Of a stretch of 64,000 nucleotides of DNA, positions 1 through 8,625 are shown one piece after another. Source of the stretch: Coprococcus comes ATCC 27758 (GTDB lineage Bacteria > Bacillota > Clostridia > Lachnospirales > Lachnospiraceae); the NCBI RefSeq assembly GCF_025149785.1, contig NZ_CP102277.1, positions 2,728,001-2,792,000 on the forward strand, written 5' to 3'. Made by a program: the position numbers and the translations under genes. The number at the start of each line of letters is the position of its first letter. Position 1 is the stretch's first letter. The notes under the pieces are model-generated. The model searched no databases. It worked only from the letters and a program-made list of their open reading frames with translations, and was not told the DNA's origin.

Positions 1-65
1 TTGGTGAACCATATTTTCTTTAACAGTTATTATAGTCTTCTCTTCGGAAATGTCAAGAACGAATT

Positions 66-1082
66 TTAATTAAATCCGACAATTCTTCTCGCCACAATGT
101 ACGCCAGAGACGAAATCTTTCTTCCTGATCTGCCCGGAAGATTCATGGTCTGTCCAAGGATTCCGTAACGGATCTTCCAATAAGTTCCGTAGTGATTCTT
201 CTTCAGATACTGCCACAGCTCCCGTTTCTTTTCCAGATTCTCTGCATTTTTGGAACGAATCAGAAGAATCGAAGACACCGTCATCATAATTGCAAGATAA
301 TTAGTCATATAGGTCCGCAGTTTTTTATTAGAAATCTTACGCATATCATACATATCAATCATGCTCTTTGTGACAAAGATCTGCTGATCCACACGACTGA
401 TCATCACCTTTTCATTGACAGACTGATCTTCTCTTCCAATGTAATAACGATAAAAATCCACATCCATGTAATACATCTTACGCACATGCGGAAGTGGATA
501 GTAAACATAAATATTGTCCACATAGAACGTATGCTTCGGCAGCCTGAGCTGACATAATTTCAGGAAATCTGTCCGGTAAATAACAGAATGCATCAGAATA
601 TACTGTCCCAGATGGAAATGTTTCACATCATTCCAGCCAAAAATCTCTTCCTGTGGAAGCACATTCTTGTACTCAATCACTTTCTTGTGCTCCATTCCTT
701 CTTTTTCGTATACATAATTGGCAAGCAGCATATCCACCTGCTTTTCTTCCTCTTCAAACTTTTTCAGAACATCCAGAATCTTGTACAGTGCTTCTTCATC
801 TACCCAGTCATCACTGTCCACAACTTTAAAATATTTTCCCTCTGCGTGGTCAAGACCTGCATTGACCGCATCTCCGTGTCCACCATTTTCCTTATCAACT
901 GCACGGACGATCGTTGGATACTTTTCTTCATACTCATGTGCAATCTTTGAAGTATCATCCTTTGATCCGTCATTAACTATGATGATCTCTACATCTTCTC
1001 CACCTTTTAAAATAGATTCCACTGCCCGGTCCATATAAGCTGCCGAGTTATAACACGGAATCGCAAACGATATATATTTCAT
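66..1082 (-). CDS. Family 2 glycosyltransferase
   Basis: Predicted GT-A fold glycosyltransferase that moves a sugar from a nucleotide sugar to an envelope acceptor at the cytoplasmic membrane face. The N-terminus has the family start IPCYN (residues 8-12), then NDGS (37-40) and the metal-binding DSDD (89-92). The protein is 338 residues, normal for the family. No clear membrane spans are visible. The reading frame is open further upstream, but I chose the ATG at 1082 because a GAAGGAGAA ribosome binding site precedes it and the conserved fold begins there. The acceptor is unknown. It is divergent from the phosphofructokinase gene, with about 140 bases between them. Confidence 0.85.
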   Translation of the reverse strand: MKYISFAIPCYNSAAYMDRAVESILKGGEDVEIIIVNDGSKDDTSKIAHEYEEKYPTIVRAVDKENGGHGDAVNAGLDHAEGKYFKVVDSDDWVDEEALYKILDVLKKFEEEEKQVDMLLANYVYEKEGMEHKKVIEYKNVLPQEEIFGWNDVKHFHLGQYILMHSVIYRTDFLKLCQLRLPKHTFYVDNIYVYYPLPHVRKMYYMDVDFYRYYIGREDQSVNEKVMISRVDQQIFVTKSMIDMYDMRKISNKKLRTYMTNYLAIMMTVSSILLIRSKNAENLEKKRELWQYLKKNHYGTYWKIRYGILGQTMNLPGRSGRKISSLAYIVARRIVGFN

Positions 1083-1225
1083 GTGTATTCTCCTTCTCAA
1101 TTTAAAGCTCACGTTCCTAGTATAGCCTAATTTTTTTTGTTTTCCAACTGATATTGTAAATTTCACATTTTTCGGCTATAGTTAAAGCTATATGATTACT
1201 ATGAATAAAGAGGAGGATTTCAACT

Positions 1226-2446
1226 ATGAATCACAATTTACTGGTCGGACAATCAGGTGGTCCTACTGCTGTAATCAACGGAAGTCTCTATGGTGTTGTC
1301 TCAGAAGGTCTGGCAAATCCGGAGATTGATAATGTCATCGGTATGGTCAACGGTATTGAAGGTTTTCTTGCCGATCACACAATAGACATGGCACCTTTAA
1401 AAGAAAATGGCGAACTGGAACGTATCCGCACCACACCGGGTTCATATCTTGGTTCCTGCCGTTATAAATTACCGGAAGATCTTTCCGATCCGGTTTATCC
1501 TGAACTTTTCCAAAAATTTACCGAAAAAGAAATCAGCTATTTCTTCTATATTGGCGGAAATGATTCTATGGATACCGTAAGTAAATTATCCCGCTACGCA
1601 GCAACAGTCGGAAGTGATATCCGCATCATCGGAGTTCCGAAAACCATCGACAACGATCTGGTTCTGACCGATCATACCCCGGGCTACGGAAGTGCTGCCA
1701 AATATGTTGCTTCTACAGTACGCGAAATTGCAATTGATGCCTCTGTCTATGATAATAAACCATCTGTCACCATCGTCGAGATCATGGGACGCCATGCCGG
1801 ATGGCTGACCGCCGCAAGCGTTCTTGCCCGCAAATTTGAAGGCGATAATCCGGTTCTTATTTATCTTCCGGAAGTTGCTTTCTCCCCGGATGCATTTATC
1901 GAAAAGGTAAAAGAAAAGCTTACTAAAACTTCTAATCTCGTTGTCTGCATTTCCGAAGGAATCAACGATGGTAACGGAACCTTTGTCTGTGAGCTTGCAA
2001 GTGATGTCGGCACAGATACTTTCGGTCATAAAATGCTGACTGGCTCCGGAAAGTATCTTGAAAATCTCGTAAAAGAAAAGCTTGGTATCAAAGTACGCTC
2101 TGTGGAACTCAATGTCTGCCAGAGATGCTCTTCCTCCTGTTTATCTGCCACAGATCTGGACGAAGCCGCTGCTTCCGGCCGTTTTGCTGTAAGTGCCGCT
2201 TTAGATGGTGAAACAGGAAAGATGATCAATTTTATCCGTAAGAGTGATGACCCATACATCCTTGAATTCGGAACTGCAGACGTGAACGAAATCTGTAATA
2301 AAGAAAAAGCTGTTCCTGAAGAATGGATCACAAAAGACGGTTCCGACATCGGAGATGAATTCATCGCTTATGCCCGCCCGCTGATCCAGGGAAGTGTAGA
2401 AGTACCTATGAAAGATGGGCTTCCATACTTCGCATTCCGCAAATAG
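1226..2446 (+). CDS. 6-phosphofructokinase, probably PPi-dependent
   Basis: Phosphorylates fructose 6-phosphate in glycolysis. The 406-residue protein carries the PFK signatures GGNDS (110-114), PKTIDND (138-144) and MGRHAGW (187-193). In the ATP-dependent enzyme of E. coli the first motif is GGDGS. An Asp at the second variable position, together with Lys in PKTIDND, is the known signature of PPi-dependent enzymes, so pyrophosphate is the likely phosphoryl donor and the reaction may be reversible. The Asn instead of Asp in GGNDS is worth noting. A strong AGGAGG site lies at 1211-1216. The gene stands alone. Confidence 0.88.
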   Translation: MNHNLLVGQSGGPTAVINGSLYGVVSEGLANPEIDNVIGMVNGIEGFLADHTIDMAPLKENGELERIRTTPGSYLGSCRYKLPEDLSDPVYPELFQKFTEKEISYFFYIGGNDSMDTVSKLSRYAATVGSDIRIIGVPKTIDNDLVLTDHTPGYGSAAKYVASTVREIAIDASVYDNKPSVTIVEIMGRHAGWLTAASVLARKFEGDNPVLIYLPEVAFSPDAFIEKVKEKLTKTSNLVVCISEGINDGNGTFVCELASDVGTDTFGHKMLTGSGKYLENLVKEKLGIKVRSVELNVCQRCSSSCLSATDLDEAAASGRFAVSAALDGETGKMINFIRKSDDPYILEFGTADVNEICNKEKAVPEEWITKDGSDIGDEFIAYARPLIQGSVEVPMKDGLPYFAFRK

Positions 2447-2494
2447 TCTTGTTCACAATTTGTTCATTTATCTTTCAAAAAACCTTCATTTGTT

Positions 2495-2519
2495 AAACAC
2501 TCTTTCTTCACAAGTGTTT
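2495..2519 (+). terminator. Weak hairpin after the phosphofructokinase gene
   Basis: A 7-bp stem (2495-2501 with 2513-2519) ends in four T residues, about 50 bases after the stop codon. It is a plausible but weak terminator. The rest of 2520-2620 is AT-rich with nothing I recognise. Confidence 0.35.
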
Positions 2520-2625
2520 TATATACTAGAATCATCAAATGAAGAACATAAAAGATAAAAGATTTCAAACAAATCATTTAATAAGACGTGCAGAAGTTAA
2601 TAATAGAATAACTTTTTCATAATAC

Positions 2626-2654
2626 ATGCCGGGGGCTTTTAAGTCACCCGGCAT
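2626..2654. terminator. Hairpin between convergent genes
   Basis: An 8-bp GC-rich perfect stem (ATGCCGGG / CCCGGCAT) lies between the convergent phosphofructokinase and pseudokinase genes. CCTCCCTTTT follows on the plus side. It probably ends transcription from the plus strand. Confidence 0.5.
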
Positions 2655-2696
2655 CCTCCCTTTTATGGGACTTTTTCAAAAATTTCTTTCAGCGTT

Positions 2697-4247
2697 TTAT
2701 TCTCCAACCCGGATATTTTCTCCATCGATCACAATTTTATATTTTCCCTGAAGCTGTTTAAACGCTTCTGATTCTGCAAGCTCAGGAACTGCCTGGATGG
2801 CCTTTTTTACTGCTTCTGCACATAATTCTCTTTCCATTTCCGGATTCTCACAATAACGCTCCAGATAGTTCATCCACAACCTTTCTGAATCCGGTAATAC
2901 TTCAACCGCCTCTCTGCTGATTTCCCACACTTTCTCATATTCCTGCGCTTCTTCATAAATCAACTGCAGCTTTTCATAAATCTCTTCTAATTCTTCTTCA
3001 TTCGATTCTAATTTTCTGATCTGTTCATATTGTTCAGCTGCTTTTAAATTCTCACCAAGTTTAAAATAGCTTTCTGCAAGATATTTTCTGACCTCACACT
3101 CCTTTTCTCCATTTGTATCCCACCGGTACCACGCCTGTCTTCTAATCATCTCCTCACCAATTCTCTTTGTCAGCCTGTGCCATTTTTCACTCTCTTCCAG
3201 AACACTTACCTTCAATAGCGGGTATTGGTACAAATACACTTTCATCTGTATTTTTTCTGCACGTTTCTCCAATTCATCTAATATTTTTTTTACTGCATCT
3301 TCTGCGTTTAATCCATCCTCCTGCTGTATACTCCCTTCTTCCAGACTCGCTATGACTACCCGATATGCATCGGAAAACTCTGTCTCCTGCATTTCCTTAT
3401 CGAGACTACCCAGGCTATTCACATAATCTTCCCACGCTACATAATAAATAAGTCCCATTTCCAGATAAGGACTGTCCCCATTTTGTTCCACAACCTCTTT
3501 TGTCTCCTTTTTCTCCTTTACTCCTTCCTGAACTCCCGCCTCTGGCTGATCCTGATTCGCTGCAATCGCTTTTGTTTCCGGCTTTTTCACTGTCCCTCCG
3601 ATGATTGCTGCACTCATGATACAAACCGCCAGAATTGCAAGCAAAATCTTTTTTGCCGAAACATTATCCCTCGGTCTTTCCATTTCCCTTTCCAGAAAAC
3701 CAATTTCTTTTTGCATATTTTTCAATACTTTTATGGCATTTTTCCCACTGCTATAACACTTTCCAAGCATTCTTTTCCAGACTCGCTCTTCTTTCCGTGT
3801 AAATGCCTTTGGATCCAGACATTTTTCTGCTGTAAATTCCATTATCTTTGCCAGACCATACAGATCATCCGACCGTTCTGTCTTCTGCGAAAGAACCCTT
3901 TCTTTCCTTACAAAAAGCATACGAAGCTTTTTCTTCTTCATCTGCTTTAAAAGTTCCTCGTTTTCCGGTTCATTGATATCCAGAAGACAAAGCATTCCGT
4001 CTCCGGTTATGATCACTGCATATGGGTTCACATATCCATACGCCGCATCCTCATTTCCACAACGATAATACTGTTCCAGCTGTTTTGAAAGCTGTCTGAT
4101 CCAGTCAAATATTGTTTCTTTTTCCACCCGGATTCCCTGTTTGATATACTCCATCAAAGAACAGCCTTTTGCATAGTCATTTACCATATAACTCCAGCCA
4201 TTCTGATCCACAAAACGGAGTACCGCATAGTCTCTTCTTTCTTCCAT
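2697..4247 (-). CDS. Membrane protein: degenerate kinase domain, one membrane span, TPR-like tail
   Basis: I do not recognise a named gene. Residues 1-175 read like a protein-kinase fold that has lost catalysis. The segment YGYVNPYAVII (70-80) lies where the HRD loop should be, with Tyr-Gly-Tyr in place of His-Arg-Asp, and LLDIN (88-92) stands where DFG should be. A single hydrophobic span covers about residues 200-220. After a charged linker, the C-terminal part (about 330-500) is helical and acidic with TPR-like repeats. The layout (cytoplasmic pseudokinase, one span, outer domain) resembles EssB/YukC of type VII secretion, but no other type VII gene is near and the tail differs. Role unknown. 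Confidence 0.6.
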   Translation of the reverse strand: MEERRDYAVLRFVDQNGWSYMVNDYAKGCSLMEYIKQGIRVEKETIFDWIRQLSKQLEQYYRCGNEDAAYGYVNPYAVIITGDGMLCLLDINEPENEELLKQMKKKKLRMLFVRKERVLSQKTERSDDLYGLAKIMEFTAEKCLDPKAFTRKEERVWKRMLGKCYSSGKNAIKVLKNMQKEIGFLEREMERPRDNVSAKKILLAILAVCIMSAAIIGGTVKKPETKAIAANQDQPEAGVQEGVKEKKETKEVVEQNGDSPYLEMGLIYYVAWEDYVNSLGSLDKEMQETEFSDAYRVVIASLEEGSIQQEDGLNAEDAVKKILDELEKRAEKIQMKVYLYQYPLLKVSVLEESEKWHRLTKRIGEEMIRRQAWYRWDTNGEKECEVRKYLAESYFKLGENLKAAEQYEQIRKLESNEEELEEIYEKLQLIYEEAQEYEKVWEISREAVEVLPDSERLWMNYLERYCENPEMERELCAEAVKKAIQAVPELAESEAFKQLQGKYKIVIDGENIRVGE

Positions 4248-4592
4248 CCTGTTCCTCCCTGTGTCTGTTCATTCATATTAACTTGTCCTGAAAATGCCAC
4301 ATCGAATCATGTGTCTGATATCATATACTTTTCTTGTGATCTGTTTCAAAGCAGAGAATGTCACCCGGCGTATCTTCAGAGTATTTCATTATACCGGATG
4401 CAATTTCCTATAAAATAAAATTAGAATCGAATTAGAGTGACTTCACTATACACTGACATCTGCCACTTTACAAGCAGAACTTTTTTCAATAATTCACAAA
4501 CTTTTTGCTCTAAAATCAGTCACTGATCTTTTTATTTTCTATAATTCTCTGACAGTTACAAGGATTCCCTGTCTTGTGCATTCTGCCAGACT

Positions 4593-4736
4593 GGTTACTG
4601 TTCACAGTACCTGTGACCAGCAACGCATCTCGCCATTTTAAATCGCCTTTGGCGATGGGCGAGATGCCATTCAAGATAAAACGTGCATCCTCCGTGCCAA
4701 TCAGCGTAGTGATTGACACGGAAGTGAACAGTAACC
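4593..4736. repeat. Three-stem structured intergenic element
   Basis: A 13-bp perfect outer inverted repeat (4593-4605 with 4724-4736) encloses two further stems. The first is 4625-4634 with 4658-4667, containing the inner hairpin 4642-4647/4651-4656. The second is 4691-4703 with 4710-4722. The single mismatch in the last stem becomes a G-U pair if the minus strand is transcribed, which hints at an RNA read from that strand. The rest of 4248-4590 is AT-rich sequence in which I see no gene. No second copy occurs in this window. Confidence 0.6.
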
Positions 4737-4819
4737 CGGACTGTACTTTTTCCCTCTTGCTTTTCACTCCCGTATCGCTTATCCTTTTATTGAATATATT
4801 TATGAAAGAAGGCATACCT

Positions 4820-5320
4820 ATGGCTCAATCTTCACATGTACTTCACGAAATCCATCCTGTATTTAACACAGACTCCCGCATTCTGATCCTTGGGAGCTTC
4901 CCTTCTGTAAAATCACGGGAAAGTCAGTTTTTCTACGGGCATCCAAGAAACCGTTTCTGGGATCTTCTTGCCACACTTACAGGTGAACCACTTCCTGCCG
5001 GCATAGAAGAGAAAAAATCACTACTCCTTGCACACCACATTGCCGTCTGGGATGTGATCGCCTCTTGTGATATCGAAGGCTCCAGTGACAGCAGTATCCA
5101 CAATGTCGTTCCCAATGACCTTTCAGAGATTCTTCAGACGGCATCCATCCGACAGATTTTCACCAACGGTGGCACTGCATACCGCTTATATAAAAAATAC
5201 TGTTTTCCACAAACTCAGCAAAAAGCAATCTGTCTGCCATCCACAAGTCCGGCAAATGCAGCCTGGTCAAAGAAACGCCTGCTTACCAAATGGAATCAGA
5301 TCTGTCCTTATCTCGAATAA
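4820..5320 (+). CDS. Uracil-DNA-glycosylase-fold enzyme (deoxyinosine/hypoxanthine-DNA glycosylase type)
   Basis: Base-excision repair enzyme that removes a deaminated base from DNA. The 166-residue protein has the superfamily motifs: LGSFPS near residue 24 (the GxxPS loop), FYGHPRNRFW at 38-47, and a C-terminal PSTSPAN, the loop that inserts into DNA. This set matches the short deoxyinosine/mug-like glycosylase group better than classical Ung. I chose the ATG at 4820 because AGAAGG precedes it at the right distance. The open frame continues to 4574, but that part runs through the structured repeat and looks non-coding. Confidence 0.8.
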   Translation: MAQSSHVLHEIHPVFNTDSRILILGSFPSVKSRESQFFYGHPRNRFWDLLATLTGEPLPAGIEEKKSLLLAHHIAVWDVIASCDIEGSSDSSIHNVVPNDLSEILQTASIRQIFTNGGTAYRLYKKYCFPQTQQKAICLPSTSPANAAWSKKRLLTKWNQICPYLE

Positions 5321-5395
5321 GAACCAGCAAACCGGCTTTCATCGCCCCGTTCAAAAATGAGGTTAAGATTTTTTGAACTTTTTTCATTTTAATAC

Positions 5396-5424
5396 TTGAC
5401 ATATTATTTTTTCTGATGTATACT
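5396..5424 (+). promoter_or_regulatory. Promoter of tRNA-Arg
   Basis: TTGACA at 5396-5401 and TATACT at 5419-5424 with a 17-bp spacer, 43 bases before the tRNA. Confidence 0.85.
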
Positions 5425-5467
5425 TGATTTTGTTGTTGAGCAACACAGTTCAACACACGATATAAAT

Positions 5468-5541
5468 GTGCGTTTAGCTCAGCTGGATAGAGCGTTTGGC
5501 TACGGACCAAAAGGTCGGGGGTTCGAATCCTCTAACGCACG
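5468..5541 (+). tRNA. tRNA-Arg (ACG)
   Basis: Full cloverleaf: acceptor GTGCGTT paired with AACGCAC, D arm GCTC/GAGC, and anticodon loop CTACGGA giving anticodon ACG. Confidence 0.95.
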
Positions 5542-5545
5542 CTGT

Positions 5546-5577
5546 AAGAGGTCTTTCGTGAGAAAGACCTCTTTTTT
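5546..5577 (+). terminator. Terminator of tRNA-Arg
   Basis: A 12-bp perfect stem (5546-5557 with 5562-5573), loop GTGA, then a T run. Confidence 0.9.
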
Positions 5578-5741
5578 ATATTTGCCAAGCTGGGCACATA
5601 TAAAAAGTGCCCAGATAATTTTCATACCAGGACACATTCATTTCATTTCTTTTCGCTTTTCCACTCTGCATTCTATCCAAGTGCCACATCCATCGTCGTT
5701 CCAATAAAAGGGATCATGATCCCGGTAAATAAATTCATGCT

Positions 5742-6032
5742 TTAAACTGCTGCTCCTGCTTCCTGTGTTAAAATTTCTGTCAGAGCCGCACCACTGCTTG
5801 TATGGCTGCGAACCACCTTCGCATTGCTTCTTTTTGCCTCATCAAGCGCGGTTTTTACCATCTTGTGCGATACTGTATTTGTAAAAAGTACAAACAGGTC
5901 AGGCTGTCCAAGCTGCTTATTCAGATCGGCAGACATATGCGTAAATACTTTAGCTTTACATTTAAACTGTTTGCATATTTTTTTATACTGACAGACCATT
6001 CTGTCATGACCTCCTACAATTACAACGCTCAT
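5742..6032 (-). CDS. DUF2325 family protein
   Basis: A 96-residue protein that matches the DUF2325 pattern: a beta start VVIVGGHDRM, a central DLFVLFTNTVSHKM segment and a C-terminal RSHTSSGAALTEIL. This family looks like a single small Rossmann-type domain, and its biochemical role is not established. It lies about 200 bases downstream of the flavodoxin gene on the same strand. I see no catalytic motif. Confidence 0.75.
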   Translation of the reverse strand: MSVVIVGGHDRMVCQYKKICKQFKCKAKVFTHMSADLNKQLGQPDLFVLFTNTVSHKMVKTALDEAKRSNAKVVRSHTSSGAALTEILTQEAGAAV

Positions 6033-6082
6033 TCTTATCCATCTCCTTAATTCATTCTAATAACAATTGTGATTTTTTTGTA

Positions 6083-6116
6083 TGCCGCCCCGTAGAAACG
6101 GAGCGGCTCTTTTTTG
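6083..6116 (+). terminator. Orphan plus-strand hairpin with T run, next to a short direct repeat
   Basis: GCCGC-CCG / CGG-GCGGC stem followed by TCTTTTTT. It points along the plus strand, where no gene ends. After it, 6117-6200 is very AT-rich and repeats TGATTATTTAGCTTT about 61 bases apart. Confidence 0.4.
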
Positions 6117-6230
6117 ATGATTATTTAGCTTTTAATTTTTGATTTTTATTTGTTTTTGATTTGATTATAATTTTATTTGATTATTTAGCTTTTTCGGTTT
6201 TCTGTTTTATTTAAAAGGTATTCGTATTTC

Positions 6231-6662
6231 TTATAAGCCAGCCACCTCCCTGCCGAGTGACTCACACTCATCTATTGCATCTGCTCCCGGTGTTCCGTGG
6301 CAGATAAGTCCTTCTCCGCCGACGATCTGTGCGCCAGCCTGTTCCATTCTTTCAGCCCATGTACGCATCCATTCACCGTCGCCCCAGTCATAGGATCCAA
6401 ACAGGGCAACCTTTTTTCCTGATGCAAATCCTTCCAGTTCAGATACAAACGGTTCTACCGTTCCGTCTTCCAGTTCTTCAGCTCCCATTGCAGGGCATCC
6501 AAGTACCCAGACAGCCTGATCTTTTAAATCAGCAGGCGAAATAGTTTCCATCGGTACTACATCAGCACTTTTCCCTGCTGCTGTAATTCCTGCTCCAATT
6601 GCCTGTGCCATTGCTTCTGTATTTCCTGTTCCGCTCCAGTATGCTACACAAATATCACTCAT
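6231..6662 (-). CDS. Flavodoxin
   Basis: Small FMN electron carrier, 143 residues, cytoplasmic. The FMN phosphate loop is visible near the start as WSGTGNTEAMA. The later GSYDWGDGEWM segment corresponds to the loop stacking on the isoalloxazine ring, and the C-terminal CHGTPGADA is also typical. Flavodoxin usually replaces ferredoxin when iron is scarce. The gene is followed downstream by DUF2325 and preceded by DUF3793, all on the minus strand with short gaps, so they may be co-transcribed. Partner enzymes cannot be told from the sequence. Confidence 0.9.
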   Translation of the reverse strand: MSDICVAYWSGTGNTEAMAQAIGAGITAAGKSADVVPMETISPADLKDQAVWVLGCPAMGAEELEDGTVEPFVSELEGFASGKKVALFGSYDWGDGEWMRTWAERMEQAGAQIVGGEGLICHGTPGADAIDECESLGREVAGL

Positions 6663-6715
6663 TTTTAAATTCTTCCTTTCTTTTTTCTTTCTATCATCTA
6701 CCAGGTTTTATTCCT

Positions 6716-7315
6716 TTATGCAGGCTGTATGTCAAATGGCTGTCTCACGCTTCTTGCTGCATGCCACAGATCCTTCCCTGCCTGCATTTCCCTGATAAAT
6801 TCCTCTTTTACAACGTTGTAGATAGAAAACATTTTCTTGCGTTCTTCTACGTTCTCATACACTTTCCAGTATCCCTGATAAAGGAAATCTTTTCCGTTGT
6901 GCTCAATAAACCCTTTCACATCTGCAAGTGGATATCCGAGGAAAATTCCAAGTTCATGTGGAAATTCTGCACTTCCATGCTGATATCCTTCAAATCTCAG
7001 ATTCATGATCTGAAGCATCTGCGGAAACTCAAATCCCCGATAACCAAGTGTATCAAGAAATTCGCTGTATTCTTTTTTTCCAAGGATTTCAAGAATCTCT
7101 TCTTCTCTGTAGATCAGCCATACTTTTCGGACTCCGCCGTCGCAAAGCATGCTGTATGAAATTCCCATCTCTTTCAGACTTTCCGCAACTTCCTTTTCAC
7201 TTACATTTTTCAAGGTCAGAATATTGGATGGCTTTACACCGGTCAATACCGGAGCACACTGCCATGCAATTTCCATCTGAGCAGATGTCTGTACATCTTT
7301 CTGCATCCAGTTCAT
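6716..7315 (-). CDS. DUF3793 family protein
   Basis: A 199-residue cytoplasmic protein of the DUF3793 type. Visible conserved pieces are APVLTGVKPSNIL near the start, a central FPHELGIFLGYPLADVKGFI, and WKVYENVEE near the end. Function is not known. It lies just upstream of the flavodoxin gene on the same strand, which suggests a link to iron or redox status. I placed the start at 7315 because GAGGAAAAC precedes that ATG; the in-frame ATG six codons earlier has no ribosome binding site. Confidence 0.75.
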   Translation of the reverse strand: MNWMQKDVQTSAQMEIAWQCAPVLTGVKPSNILTLKNVSEKEVAESLKEMGISYSMLCDGGVRKVWLIYREEEILEILGKKEYSEFLDTLGYRGFEFPQMLQIMNLRFEGYQHGSAEFPHELGIFLGYPLADVKGFIEHNGKDFLYQGYWKVYENVEERKKMFSIYNVVKEEFIREMQAGKDLWHAARSVRQPFDIQPA

Positions 7316-7513
7316 GTTGTTTTCCTCTTGCATGAGTTTGTTTTAATTTATTTTGGTTAGCTTTTTCTAACTATTTATAGTCTACTATATTAGTGGGATT
7401 TTGTCTATAGGAATTTTTGAAAAGTTTTCTCATTAACCCGTAATTTATGTTTTTACAACATACATTCTATCTGCCCTGGAAATATATCTTACTGTAATTT
7501 TGTAATCATTTCT

Positions 7514-7555
7514 GCAAAAAAAAAGTGTATCAAAGTTTTTCAACCTTGATACACT
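7514..7555 (-). terminator. Terminator after the DAHP synthase gene
   Basis: Stem AGTGTATCAA / TTGATACACT (7546-7555 with 7524-7533), followed on the minus strand by about nine T residues. Confidence 0.9.
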
Positions 7556-7567
7556 GTATTTTTACAA

Positions 7568-8599
7568 TTAACAGTCTTCCGCAATCTTATCAATCAGTCT
7601 CACTGTATCTTCCCATCCAATACACGGATCCGTAATCGATTTACCGTATACCATATTTCCGCCGATATCCTGTCTTCCTTCTACCAAGTAGCTTTCTACC
7701 ATTACACCTTTGATCAGTTTTTTCAGCTTTGAATCATAATTTCTTGTGTGCAGTACCTCGCTTACAATTCTGAGCTGTTCTTTGTACTGCTTGTTAGAAT
7801 TGGAATGATTGGCATCAATGATCGCTGCAGGATTCTTCAAATTCTTCTGCTCATACATATCCAGAAGTCTCTTGCAATCCTCATAATGGTAATTTGGAAT
7901 CGTTGTGCCATATTTATCCACGCCGCCCCGCAGGATCACATGTGCCAGATCATTCCCACCTGTCGTCACATCTTGCCCACGATAAATGAAGCGGTGCGGT
8001 CCCTGTGCTGCAACAACAGAATTGAGCATTACCGATAAATCTCCACTTGTCGGATTCTTCATCCCAATCGGGATATCCATTCCGCTCGCAGTCAAACGGT
8101 GCTGCTGGTTCTCAACCGAACGCGCACCAATCGCTTCATAAGAAAGAATATCATCCAGATAACTTCTGTTCTCCGGATAAAGCATCTCATCTGCTGCTGT
8201 CAGATAAGTCTCCTGCATGGCTCTGATATGCATTTTACGGATTGCAATGATTCCGGCAAGCAGATCCGGTGCCTGCTCCGGATCCGGCTGATGCAGCATT
8301 CCCTTGTATCCCTCTCCGGTTGTACGTGGCTTGTTCGTGTAGATTCTTGGAATAATCATCAGCTTATCCGATACTCTGTCATTTAACTTTGCAAGCCTGT
8401 TCACGTACTCACATACCGAATCTTCATTGTCTGCCGAACATGGTCCGATGATCACCACGAATTTGTCTGATTTCCCTGTAAAAATATCTCGGATCTCCTC
8501 ATCCCTCTTCGCCTTGATAGCTTTTATTTTATCCGATAACGGATATTCGTTTTTCAGGTCTGCCGGTAATGGCAGCTCTGCGTTCACTCTCATTCCCAT
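7568..8599 (-). CDS. aroF: 3-deoxy-7-phosphoheptulonate (DAHP) synthase, class I
   Basis: Condenses phosphoenolpyruvate and erythrose 4-phosphate, the first step of the shikimate pathway. The 343-residue protein carries IIGPCSAD, PRIYTNKPRTTGEGYKG, the signature GARSVENQQHR and IPIGMKNPTSGD, all typical of the AroF/G/H class. Length is normal for the class. The ATG at 8599 follows GGAGGATAATACA. It starts 26 bases after the stop of the FMN-dependent oxidase gene, so the two are probably one transcript. Which amino acid inhibits it cannot be read from the sequence, so the symbol is provisional among aroF, aroG and aroH. Confidence 0.9.
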   Translation of the reverse strand: MGMRVNAELPLPADLKNEYPLSDKIKAIKAKRDEEIRDIFTGKSDKFVVIIGPCSADNEDSVCEYVNRLAKLNDRVSDKLMIIPRIYTNKPRTTGEGYKGMLHQPDPEQAPDLLAGIIAIRKMHIRAMQETYLTAADEMLYPENRSYLDDILSYEAIGARSVENQQHRLTASGMDIPIGMKNPTSGDLSVMLNSVVAAQGPHRFIYRGQDVTTGGNDLAHVILRGGVDKYGTTIPNYHYEDCKRLLDMYEQKNLKNPAAIIDANHSNSNKQYKEQLRIVSEVLHTRNYDSKLKKLIKGVMVESYLVEGRQDIGGNMVYGKSITDPCIGWEDTVRLIDKIAEDC

Positions 8600-8625
8600 T
8601 GTATTATCCTCCTGCAAGTATTTTT

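Noticed and set aside
4516-4815. Minus-strand reading frame of 99 codons across the structured repeat
   Set aside because: It runs through perfect inverted repeats and has no family pattern; the palindromes explain the open frame.
4574-4819. Long N-terminal extension of the DNA glycosylase
   Set aside because: It reads through the structured repeat; the ATG at 4820 has the ribosome site and the family's usual start.
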